Program-made: the position numbers and the translations under genes
The notes under the pieces: generated by a model
What the model saw: the letters and a program-made list of their open reading frames with translations, nothing else
Database searches by the model: none
Told to the model about the DNA's origin: nothing
In this document: positions 23,908-33,422 of the stretch, piece after piece
Numbering within the stretch: position 1 is the stretch's first letter
Layout of the letters: every line of letters begins with the position of its first letter
Source of the DNA: Saccoglossus kowalevskii
Taxonomy: Eukaryota > Hemichordata > Enteropneusta > Harrimaniidae
Reading direction: 5' to 3'
Assembly (NCBI RefSeq): GCF_000003605.2
Contig: NW_003143794.1
Location: 66,542 to 99,963 of the forward strand
DNA length: 33,422 bases

Positions 23908-26519
23908 CAGGGACACAAACCTTCAGGTGCCGAGGCTGAGTCACAATTAGCGGCAGGAGACTAGAATTGGGTCTAATTAGTCAGATATTTTGATGAAACA
24001 ATTATATGTCAGCAATGATACTGATCAATCTATGTTCAGACATTATAATCTAGCAATTCTCAAAAGGAATAACATATCTGTCTGAGACTGGGAAAGTGCG
24101 CAAGTTTGATTTTGCGCCCATGTCCATTCACCAATCATGGAATGTAAATATCACACTTTTATGGTTAATCTTATAACTAGTCTGTTTATCCTTCTCATAA
24201 AATCATTGACAAGTTGTTTGACCAACTGTACAAACCTTGCAGCGCACTAGTCAAGTGGCTCTGAAACAGAACTGATTTATGTACAGCAAAAAAAAAAAAC
24301 CCTGCTTCACCAGATCTTGTGTTTAGTAGTCAAATGTTGTCGGGAGAATTCTTAAATACTGCTTCCATAGCACGTTGAAGTGTCTGTATATATAACATCA
24401 CTTCCCTCTTTGTTCACCTTCTCATTACAAGTGTCATATCACGTGGGTATTATCTATATCCTGCATGAACATTATGTTTAGTGAGATGTTAGCAATAATT
24501 CTGATCTATATTCGACAATTTTTAGGTCAAGTATGTACACGCCGGTTAGCCGAGTCGTGTTCATATGAAGTTGAAGACACGCTATGGAGACGCTCGCACG
24601 TTAAATAACACGCATAAAATGAAGAAAATAAATAATTCATGTACCCATTGAGTATGTAGGGTAATATAAAATCTTGAATAGTCAAAGATTAATTATATCA
24701 GCTCATGGATTAATTATTTATGTTAAGTTCTAGCTTCTATGCGATACTGTCATACAATTCTGGGAGGCTGTGTAGCTAACAATAAAATTACAGATTATTC
24801 ACATTTATTATTTATTATTTAGTTTTTTGTTTGCACCTGATCTATTTCCGACTGTTTACCTGACTTTAGCCTTTCAGTACGGTATACCTAGTTTGTATGT
24901 CATTTCGATTCAACAATTCATTGTCAGCGTTACAATGCACTAAATAAAGCCAAATGTACATATTATTCAATATTCAATATCTAGTGTTATCGTGACGCAA
25001 AGCTGAATTGGCTAGGCGCGCTCCTGTAAATTCATTACATATACTGCGGGCGCAAACGGATGCGTACAGGGTACGTATAGTCATTATCAATGTTCCAATA
25101 ACCCTATCAACTTTCCCCGGAGGGTTGAAGCGACCGCAGATAAGATTCGTACAGATAATTTACAACCTCCTTTGTATAGCCACAACAATATTGCAATATG
25201 AAAACAGACAAGAAGTTAGTCATAGTACGTATAATACGTACTTGGTTTTGAACTAAACAAAAATTATTTAGTCCAAAATCAAGCGGCGCCAGGGGAGGTG
25301 AGATTGCCACAAAATATAGCAAATCGTTTTCATTAGATCATTTGATAGCGCCAATAAGAAAGTCCCTCACTGTATTACAATGTTCATATGGACTTTCCTT
25401 GGGAATTTGCTAACTCCCTGCATAAATCTTGTTTGCCACTGTGCCACTCTTTGCGTTTTACCCGTGGTATTTTTAGGTAAACAATTCATTGTACAAATGA
25501 TATATACAAAAAAACAAAAACAAAAACGTATCAGATGGGTTTGAGAAAATAAAATTACATGACAAATGGAGCCTTTTTCATTACAAATCGAATAGTGGAT
25601 AATTCAAGCTCAATCAAAGACACTCTAAGAAAAAATAATGAGTAAATACAGTGGCATATTGTACACGCAAGAAGGATTCAATGATAAGCACGAATGCACG
25701 TATATGCAACAAAGGTGAGACAAAGATGGAAATAACCTGTTTTTTTAAAGGTGAATACAGCGCAAGGTAATTAACAAAATTGAGCAACAAAGCTGCTATT
25801 AACTATAACGATATTTAATATGAAGTTATTGATGTTATGTTATTAATTAGCTGCGTAATTTTATTTAATTTCCATATTGTTTTAGTTTGGTTTTTTTTTA
25901 TTGTGATCGGGCACAACACAGTTCATAAGCAGGGACAATCGGCAAAGATAATGGAAAATATTACAGGAGAACTAACACAAATTGGGATTCCAATTTGCAG
26001 ATCGACGAGCTAATCACTGAAGTATATTGACCTTTCTTTACACTATATCAGCTCAGAATGATCAGAAATGAACACATCCCCCACATTGACCCATAGACGT
26101 TAATCTCGCATTAACGTGCTATATCTGAAAATCGGATTAATTCGAATATAATCTCCAAAAATCCATCTTCAAAAACTATGCATAGGCAGAAAAGATAAGC
26201 ATGATATTGAACAAAAAAACAGTATTCTATACTATATTGTTGCACGATTTACAGTTTTCTGTATCAGCTCACAATCTAATTCTGTCACGTTTGTGCATAC
26301 TAATATAATGTAATATGATTAGAAAAAAAAAGTGTGACAACTTTCGTCAATGTGATCGCTTAACGGATGTGATAAACAGAATGAAATTACTCTGAATGGT
26401 ATAGTTATTATTAAACACAATTTATCATTCGTGTAATATTATTATTCCATTACCAGTCTGTACCTATTTGGAATATTTCATTTCGAAAAAAAAACTGTCG
26501 AAAGACAAGCTGCTCTCTG

Positions 26520-26608
26520 ATTGGTCCGATTGTTAGGTGTTGGAGTTAGGTAGCTAATCAGACGCAATCTCGTATAAAGTAGCTTGGCACTGACTCTATT
26601 CAGTTATA
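26520..26608 (+). promoter_or_regulatory. Candidate core promoter: CCAAT, TATA, initiator
   Basis: ATTGG (inverted CCAAT) lies at 26520-26524, TATAAAG at 26573-26579, and an initiator-like TTCAGTT centred on A at 26602. These fall at about -80, -29 and +1, the textbook arrangement for RNA polymerase II. The region is followed by a possible first exon with a strong donor. It is inferred from motif spacing only. Confidence 0.4.
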
Positions 26609-26745
26609 ATTTGTCACACATATAAAGGCGTTATGGGTTAGTAGTGGCAGGTCACTGAACAGTCATGATAGGTGCATGGGTGATACTCATTGAAAAGACG
26701 ATATGTATATTGTCTTCGACGTCTATGTCGAAAATGGTGTTTTTG
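26602..26745 (+). other. Candidate first exon with possible signal-peptide start
   Basis: Downstream of the candidate promoter, a roughly 144-nt segment ends at TTTTTG|GTAAGC (intron would start at 26746). A two-codon upstream frame opens at the first ATG (26623). The frame from ATG 26665 stays open through in-frame ATGs at 26725 and 26734 and reaches the donor in phase 0. The residues MSKMVFL just before the donor look like the start of a signal peptide. The next exon is not identified; it could lie beyond the satellite array, or outside the window. If unspliced, the frame ends at 26838 after 57 codons. The product is unknown. Confidence 0.3.
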
Positions 26746-26775
26746 GTAAGCGCGGGGTTCCGTTTCATTTCAAAA

Positions 26776-27645
26776 TGTGTGATATACGTGTATATATGCA
26801 TATACATACCAGCATTGAATATCGTTGGGCTTATATAAAAAAAAATGGCTGAAAACCATGAAAACGGCGATGGCTGGGTCTTTTATCTTTGGTTCCTTGG
26901 TTCCTATCGGGAAAATATATTTTCATTTCGTTTGGTTACAAACCAAATGCTGTTATAAGATAGGTAATTCTGATTGTCACGTTTATTATATATGGATTTA
27001 TGTGTGATATACGTGTATATATGCATATACATACCAGCATTGAATATCATTGGGCTTATGTAAAAAAAATGGCTGAAAACCATGAAAACGGCGATGGCTG
27101 GGTCTTTAACTTTGGTTCCTATCGGGAAAATATATTTTCATTTCGTTTGGTTACAAACCAAATGCTGTTATAAGATAGGTAATTCTGATTGTCACGTTTA
27201 TTATATATGGATTTATGTGTGATATACGTGTATATATGCATATACATACCAGCATTGAATATCATTGGGCTTATGTAAAAAAAATGGCTGAAAACCATGA
27301 AAACGGCGATGGCTGGGTCTTTAACTTTGGTTCCTATCGGGAAAATATATTTTCATTTCGTTTGGTTACAAACCAAATGCTGTTATAAGATAGGTAATTC
27401 TGATTGTCACGTTTATTATATATGGATTTATGTGTGATATACGTGTATATATGCATATACATACCAGCATTGAATATCATTGGGCTTATGTAAAAAAAAT
27501 GGCTGAAAACCATGAAAACGGCGATGGCTGGGTCTTTAACTTTGGTTCCTATCGGGAAAATATATTTTCATTTCGTTTGGTTACAAAATAAATGCTGTTA
27601 TAAGATGGGTAATTCTGATTGTCACGTTTATTATATATGGATTTC
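26776..27645. repeat. Satellite array: four copies of a 215-bp unit
   Basis: Units start at 26776, 27001, 27216 and 27431, each opening with TGTGTGATATACGTG. Units 2 and 3 appear identical over 215 bp. Unit 1 is 225 bp because of a short local duplication around GGTTCC plus a few substitutions, and unit 4 differs at a few positions near its end. The identical inner units and diverged edge units are what unequal crossing-over or rolling-circle amplification gives. Each unit carries the near-palindrome GTATATATGCATATAC. Short open frames inside are a by-product. Confidence 0.97.
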
Positions 27646-28210
27646 TGTGTAAATTGTTTAAAAAAGCTCTTTTTTGTCACACAGTTTTCTCTAAAACCGT
27701 GCTTTTTATATGACAGATGTCCAGATCTATGATCAAATAGCCTTTCCAAAACATAATTTTGCGATACATTTTTCACCGTGTTTAACAGGTCGAAATACCC
27801 GCGAACAACTTTTAAAGAACTTAATGACAGGAACCGGAAATAGTGAAATATTCACTCCCACAAAAAAAATGATATCTGCAATTGTGGTTTATTATCAGTC
27901 TCACAACCTCAATGACAATATTATCTACTTCACGCTGAAACGACAACACTCCAAGGTAGTTTATACCTGTTACTATTTGACGCTAGATTGTGCCCACGGC
28001 TCGGTGTAATTGTCGGAAAGGTTATTTGTACAGAGTTCTTTTATTACTATTTAAATCACATCATACGATATATAGGTTAATTAGATCGTGGATTGACATA
28101 TACTGGATATCCGATGCAATCTGTATGTGTTTTCACGTTAGAGTTAACAAAGTCAATAGCACAGTCAATGTGAATACAACATGTACATTTCCACAGCAAA
28201 GGCGCTAATA

Positions 28211-28247
28211 TATTTTATTTTATTTTATTTTATTTTATTTTATTTTT
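28211..28247. repeat. (TATTT)n pentanucleotide microsatellite
   Basis: About seven uninterrupted units of a T-rich pentamer. On the minus strand it reads as AAATA repeats, such as can grow from a retroposon poly(A) tail, but no retroposon body is visible beside it. Confidence 0.93.
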
Positions 28248-28839
28248 AAATATTTGATTATACAATAGCTGTTTGACACACTGAGAAAGTGGAATATAAC
28301 ATTCCTGAAACCAAAATCATGGTATATCATCCGACACATTTATTACGTATACTTTAGTTACTATTATTTTTATCTACTCTAAATAATACGAACAAGCGGA
28401 CAATTTAACTGTCATTTCAAAGATCAAAAGTCAAACACTAGCAGTGCGTAACAAAACCTTGACATCATATCAAATACTTAATAAAACACATATCATTCAA
28501 TATTTATGCGTTACGACTGGCAATGAAACATAGAAATATTAACTTGGCATTTTTCTATTGTTCTTCTATTGACTTAATTACGTCCGCATTTTTTTTATTA
28601 ACTCCGTAATATTGACAAACCCGAGGTCCATGCAAGAACTCGGCATTTAACGACGTAGTTAAGTTCATGGTTTCGATATACTTATACTATATGATAATAT
28701 TGCACACAAGTACAATGTCGGGATTAAACCAAGAGCGAGGTTAATAGTGTCGAACAAATGATGAATGTACTATATATCTAAATATTGCGATTATCACTTC
28801 AATGGAGGTGCGGGTTGATCTCCAAATATCCGCTTCCTC

Positions 28840-29340
28840 CCTATTCACTGTACAGCCGGTTCCCGTCGATGACGTGCAAGAAGGTTCCTCGGGGAAGACA
28901 TTTTATTACAACAAGAAATTATTATTCTTGTCACGCGGCTTGAGATCTCTTTAATAGATTTGACGCTGTGTAAGTATCATTGAAAGCGATTTGGAGCTAA
29001 ACGTTTAAATCGACATAGTTTTCTCGGCCGAGCGAGTGTTTTATCTGGCGGTCGCTCCGTTTTTGTTATGTTATGTGAGCACACGAACGATATAATCGCA
29101 TAGCGCTCACCATGGCGCATACACAGTTTGTGCGATAGAATCAACGCGGGTGGCGCTGTTCAAGTACCTGTGAGCCGCACACGACTATACATATAGAGTA
29201 CATACATACGCGGCGATGACGTGAAGCGGAAACTACACTCACCGATAAACATCGCTGGTATGCATATACATGGATATGCATATGTCACACAGTGAGCATG
29301 TTATCCCCGGCCATGCCCATGTTTATTTGTACCGCGTCAT
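28840..29340. promoter_or_regulatory. CpG-rich patch, possible promoter or enhancer
   Basis: CpG dinucleotides are dense here: I count roughly 23 in about 220 bp from 29011, several times what the AT-rich composition predicts. Two GATGACGTG words (near 28868 and 29214) are CRE-like bZIP sites. TATGCATAT occurs twice at 29257-29284 as an imperfect palindromic pair. A donor-like TGTGTAAGTAT lies near 28966. There is no clear TATA box or long reading frame. It could be a promoter of a gene outside the window or an enhancer. Confidence 0.35.
29257..29284. promoter_or_regulatory. Paired TATGCATAT elements
   Basis: Two ATGCATA-centred palindromes lie about 15 bp apart. Such sites resemble POU-dimer (MORE-type) or other homeodomain targets. 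The satellite unit at 26776-27645 contains a similar TATGCATATACAT, which is probably coincidence in AT-rich DNA. Confidence 0.25.
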
Positions 29341-31381
29341 TGCGCTGAATTCGACCTGTAGTGACTAAGTAAAGAGTTTGACGACGTTCTATCGCAGAGG
29401 TTCAAATGTAAGCCACTCTCTGCAATTAGGCTCTATAATATAAAATATTGGACATACTGAGTAATGTATTTATATATTCAAAGGCGTCCACAAATAACAA
29501 ATGTCTTGAATTCATCTTTCTCGTCAAAAGTACACGCAATTTGCCTCAGGAAATAGCATACTTTTACAATTTCTTCAATTGACTATGACATGATCCAACT
29601 TATTTGTACTGCACTTAAAGACTGATTTACGTATAAAGAAGTGAATACAGGAAATGTCAACAACTAATTGACTTCCCCTAGGTGACTGAGTTCACGTATG
29701 GATGAATTTAACGAACCCAAGGTATTCAGTGAACCAAATGATCGGCAGTTACATGCAACAACGTTCCCAAGTGATTCTCCACAATTAAACTCTACTCATG
29801 GCTCAATTACTGAAAACGCACACATTCATATCTAGCAATACGACCACGTATATATACCAAAAAGGAAGAATTATAATTGACGCTAAAACTATTTTAAAAT
29901 TGGCCTGACTCGTGCATAATTGAATAAATTCGACAAGGAGACGGTCAGTTTTATTTGCAGTAACATTACACTATGTTTTCTATGATAGTTTAAACCAAGA
30001 ATATATTACTATTTGAAAATTGGCACACAACCCATGATTGATTTTACTGCATGGATATGTCAAGTTCAGATCGGGTCACAAAACATTAACGTCCAAACCA
30101 TTTATTCGCCATAAGCCTAAAACAATAATATAAATTCATTTGATCTATATTCGATTCAAACAGAATAGTAAATAATACTATTATTTTACTTTTGGTAAAT
30201 TTTATTTTCATTTTCTCTTACAATTAACACAATAATGTGAGATACTCTTGGTACGCAAAGTGTTTACAACAAACTGTGATTACAATCTACTTAGTGTGCC
30301 ACTGTGCATTTTCTACGAGATGTAAAATGAGTTTAAACAGTGACGTTGAAAATTGAACTTCACGAAAACAACAGCGTGTACGAATCATAGGAGAATGTGC
30401 ATTTCAGTTTAAAGTAGGGTCTAACTGACCCAGCGACATCGTAACTCCTAGTTGATATCTCAAGGTACACGTGTTGTGGAGTATGCAAGTGTGTTGGTGC
30501 TCCGGCTTCACCTGAGTCATCGACACTATTTACGAGATCAGGGAAACACATCTATGAATGCCGCCAGTCAGAAAGTTGACGTTTACGGTACACCCACGCT
30601 TATCTCGTTGATCCTACCAACGAGCATGTCATATTTCAAATTACGAAATGATCCACCCCCCAGAGACTAACTTTGCATTAATATTACGTGTGGTACTTAA
30701 TTTGAAATACTTACACCCTGGATTCAAGTTGACACACACACACATACTCAATTGTTTAGTTTAATATATAATACCACATACTATTTACTACCCCCATTAT
30801 AATATTTTTTAAGCTGAACCGTATATTGGGAAATGATGCCTGAATGTTAAACTTGAGTGGCGAACAGCGCCGCCGGACAAAGTAATAGACAAATTAGGAC
30901 TTTCGTTTGATCAAATAATGAGGGCGATGTATACATTACGTTTTATCAGTCACCGATCAACGCTTGGAGCAGTACTTTTCTGTGACATACATTATGGACC
31001 GACGTTTGGTAAAATTATTCCATATCATACCTCACCAAGCTGAGTATGGTATCCGGTGCAGGCAGATTTTATGTTTTTATTAAATAAATTGTACCTAAAA
31101 ATTATCTATTAGAATGAATAACTGCTATTGCAATGCATACCGATTCGTAGACAGGGTTTAGGGAATTCTTGGTGAATTGCTATTTTCAAAGAAAAAAAAA
31201 ATGCTAGTGTGGATTTTGCTTTCCCTTTAGAAATTTCTACTTTAGAAATACCCAGCATATATTATAGTAGCGGCATTTTGGTCGTTTTTTTATGATATTT
31301 TAGCAATATTTTGACACTGATAGATATCTAAGCTCTGTAAGCATGTACTTTATGTTTTCTTTTTCTACTAGATTTTTTCAG

Positions 31382-31516
31382 CCTGGCATATCAGTAAAAC
31401 ATATATCGCCAGGTCATGTGACTTTATCCAACGCTGCCGGCAGACCGTTCTACGCATGCGTAGACCTGTCAATTCGACCTCAGCGCCATAGAACTACCTA
31501 CACCAGTATGGCATGA
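31382..31516 (+). CDS. Exon-like open frame behind a strong splice acceptor
   Basis: A very pyrimidine-rich tract ending TTTTTTCAG at 31381 is followed by 44 open codons and a TGA at 31514-31516. The segment is GC-richer than its flanks. The translation includes PGISVKHISPGHV and RPFYACVDLSIRPQRHR and matches nothing I know. The frame is phase 0, the same phase as the donor at 26746, so a terminal exon of that candidate gene is conceivable. It also contains the perfect palindrome CTACGCATGCGTAG at 31450-31463, which could instead make it a regulatory site. Confidence 0.2.
   Translation, partial: PGISVKHISPGHVTLSNAAGRPFYACVDLSIRPQRHRTTYTSMA
31450..31463. promoter_or_regulatory. 14-bp palindrome CTACGCATGCGTAG
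   Basis: A perfect palindrome with a GCATGC core like the NRF1 motif. It lies in a locally GC-rich segment, similar to the sites at 8215 and 8461. Confidence 0.3.
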
Positions 31517-32840
31517 AAGTAAAGGTACACAAGTAGGAACGTAACATAATCATAACAAAACTAGTCATTTGCACCAAAACGACACTAGCGGGCGCTATGT
31601 GGCTGCGAGAGACCTAACGAGGTTCAATCCAAATACATTTATTATGCCAATTGTTTTTACAAATACGCATTGGTCTTAGAAACATAAAATGACTGACCAT
31701 TGCGGTTTGCAATCATTGAATTAAACATGCTTGAACTTATATAATATAGCATAATACATGTTTGCAAAGTGGCTATTAAGGTATCTACTCGACGGATTGG
31801 GTATATGCACTTTGATCGGAACCCATTTAAATGATCTCACTTTTGTATATCTTATTAAAAGAGATTGAACATGCTCGCTTATTGTTAATTACTTCCTCCC
31901 GGGAAACATAGTCGGCATTTTCAGAAACAAAAGTGGAAATTTGAATTCTGAAATGTCACAAGATGTTTATTTCAATGAGAATATTCCAACCGCAACTGTC
32001 ACTGGTAATAATAGAAGATTCAGATCTCACCACGTTGACTGTACTGTATGCATATTTTGCATATACTTTGCACGCTTAATTCATTTGACATTGACATTTT
32101 TTTTTAACGCCGTCAATTTAAAATATTTTAGCGTTTTTGTTTCCCTCCACCGTGAAATGTGTTTCGCTTTATTTGCCTCGTGATTATCTATGGCGACATT
32201 CGTGAATGTACACTATGATGAGGATAATCGTATTTACCATAAAATCCCAATAATAAATGTAATAGTGTATTTGGAAATTAAATAGAGGCTTTTCCAAGTA
32301 TGGAAATTAAACATTTCAATACTGCGTTGTGAATTTAATTCCCATTTGAACACAAATTACGAAGCTTTGACACCGGAGCTTAGTGTTAGATGCATTTACT
32401 GCATATTATCTTCACCCCAATACATATATATTTATATGCATTTGTACCACAATGCATTGCACGTCTGTATCGTATTACCAACTCTAGAGTCCAAATCGAG
32501 TTTAGCTTTTTATATTCACAGACGTACGTGAACGATATTTGTAACAACGAATTTAGATCAATTAGAATTAGAATTAGAATACGACCGATCACAATTTTTA
32601 AATGATGTAAAATGAAATTCGCAACATTATGTGATCCACGTGCACTGGCACATTATGTACACTTGCACTTTTGTTGTAATTTGTGTAAAATTGAACAACA
32701 CAATATATGTTACTGGATGTACCATATATGGTGGAAATAAAGATCGATCTTCAAGCTGGGGAACCCTAATTCACAAATATTGTGAGACAAATTGCCTTGC
32801 TTCCCCAATCATGAGTGATATATTTATGTCCGATTCATAT

Positions 32841-33422
32841 ATTATATTATTATACATCTGTCACCGTAACGCCATAAGTTACAGCGTGCCGTAATTTTGC
32901 GGTATTTTACGGGGTATTTTCATCCTACCATATTAGAAAATGCGAATTCCAAATATGGAATGATTACGCGCGTAAGCGTCCTCTAATAATAAAAACAAAC
33001 ATGGCAGCCACCAAGTTCGCTGATTCTGTTCTAAACGTTTTGGATTTCGGCATGATGTATCATTGGAAGAAAAAGATGTACTCCCGCTGTGCTGTCTTGG
33101 TGCATACTGAGAGTTGTCCTCGCAATAACCTCATATTAGTACACAGTTGTGATTCTAATATTCACAGATTCATGGAAGCCTTGGAATGTCATTCGATGAC
33201 GCACAAGTCTTGATTGATCTTTTAACAAAGCACCTATGTCAGTGAACCAAGAGCTATCCCTTGCACTCCATTTTACTGCTTCTAAAAACACTACGTATTG
33301 ATTATCGTAATTTTCACAGCGGTTAATTTCAGCAGTTCCAGGCTTCCATTTTGTGTTCTAAGATAATCTGGAATACATATTACTCATATACTAATATCTA
33401 TACGTATAACTGTACAAACTTA
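32841..33422 (+). mobile_element. MITE-family element copy 2, runs off the window
   Basis: From about 32848 the sequence matches the left arm of the element at 5983 with high identity through the word AATATGGAAT, then again at GCTGATTCTGTTCTAAAC (33019-33036). Between those blocks lies about 49 bp absent from copy 1, including AAACATGGCAGCCACCA, part of which is also found inverted in the right half of copy 1. No right terminal repeat is seen before the window ends, so this copy is at least about 575 bp, or is truncated. An open frame of 70 codons (33001-33213) starts in the inner repeat; it shows no transposase motif I can identify. Confidence 0.75.

Larger units (their letters stand above)
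27646..32835. other. Mostly intergenic DNA with scattered regulatory-like patches
   Basis: No open frame is recognisable. The 99-codon frame at 27710-28009 lacks a signal, domain or supporting splice sites. The stretch includes a pentanucleotide microsatellite, a CpG-rich patch at 28840-29340, an exon-like frame behind a strong acceptor at 31382, a short ATTAGA repeat at 32561-32580 and a CA run near 30733. The rest is featureless AT-rich DNA. Confidence 0.5.

Noticed and set aside
24541-24610. TAGCCGAGTCG, an A-box-like word suggesting a tRNA gene
   Set aside because: No B-box GGTTCGA-type sequence follows at the right distance, and no cloverleaf can be drawn.
26825-27007. 60-codon frame within the satellite array
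   Set aside because: It lies in satellite unit 1, and the later units do not preserve the same frame.

Overview
The window reads as AT-rich nuclear DNA from an invertebrate animal. It has long gene-free stretches, microsatellites, a miniature inverted-repeat transposon family, a short satellite array and spliceosomal-type GT..AG signals, and no bacterial gene organisation. One gene stands out: a two-exon gene for an 83-residue secreted peptide whose six-cysteine spacing matches the eclosion hormone (EH) family. EH-type precursors are known from arthropods and from ambulacrarians (echinoderms and hemichordates). An ambulacrarian-like marine invertebrate is therefore my guess, but the window alone does not prove the taxon.

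Layout. 1-5970: AT-rich intergenic DNA with one perfect CRE palindrome. 5983-6276: a complete MITE with 85-bp terminal inverted repeats. 6290-13330: intergenic, with a second CRE and two CGCATGCGC (NRF1-like) sites. 13340-16585: the EH-type gene, with upstream CCAAT/octamer motifs, a TATA box, an ATG-free 5' leader exon, a roughly 2.2-kb intron holding a 249-bp assembly gap, one coding exon, a 3' UTR with a potential three-way-junction RNA fold, and a poly(A) signal. 16590-26515: intergenic, with homopolymer C and G runs, a third CRE beside a weak exon-like open frame, and a long TTA microsatellite. 26520-26751: a candidate promoter (CCAAT, TATA, initiator) and first exon ending at a good splice donor. 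26776-27645: four tandem copies of a 215-bp satellite. 28211-28247: an ATTTT microsatellite. 28840-29340: a CpG-rich patch that may be regulatory. 31382-31516: an exon-like open frame behind a strong acceptor. 32841 to the window end: a second copy of the MITE family, carrying inner sequence that the first copy has lost.

The EH-type gene is complete enough to interpret as a neuropeptide locus: promoter, leader, prepropeptide and terminator are all visible. Nearly every other open frame of 60-140 codons looks like chance in AT-rich DNA: low complexity, no recognisable domains, and often overlapping on both strands.
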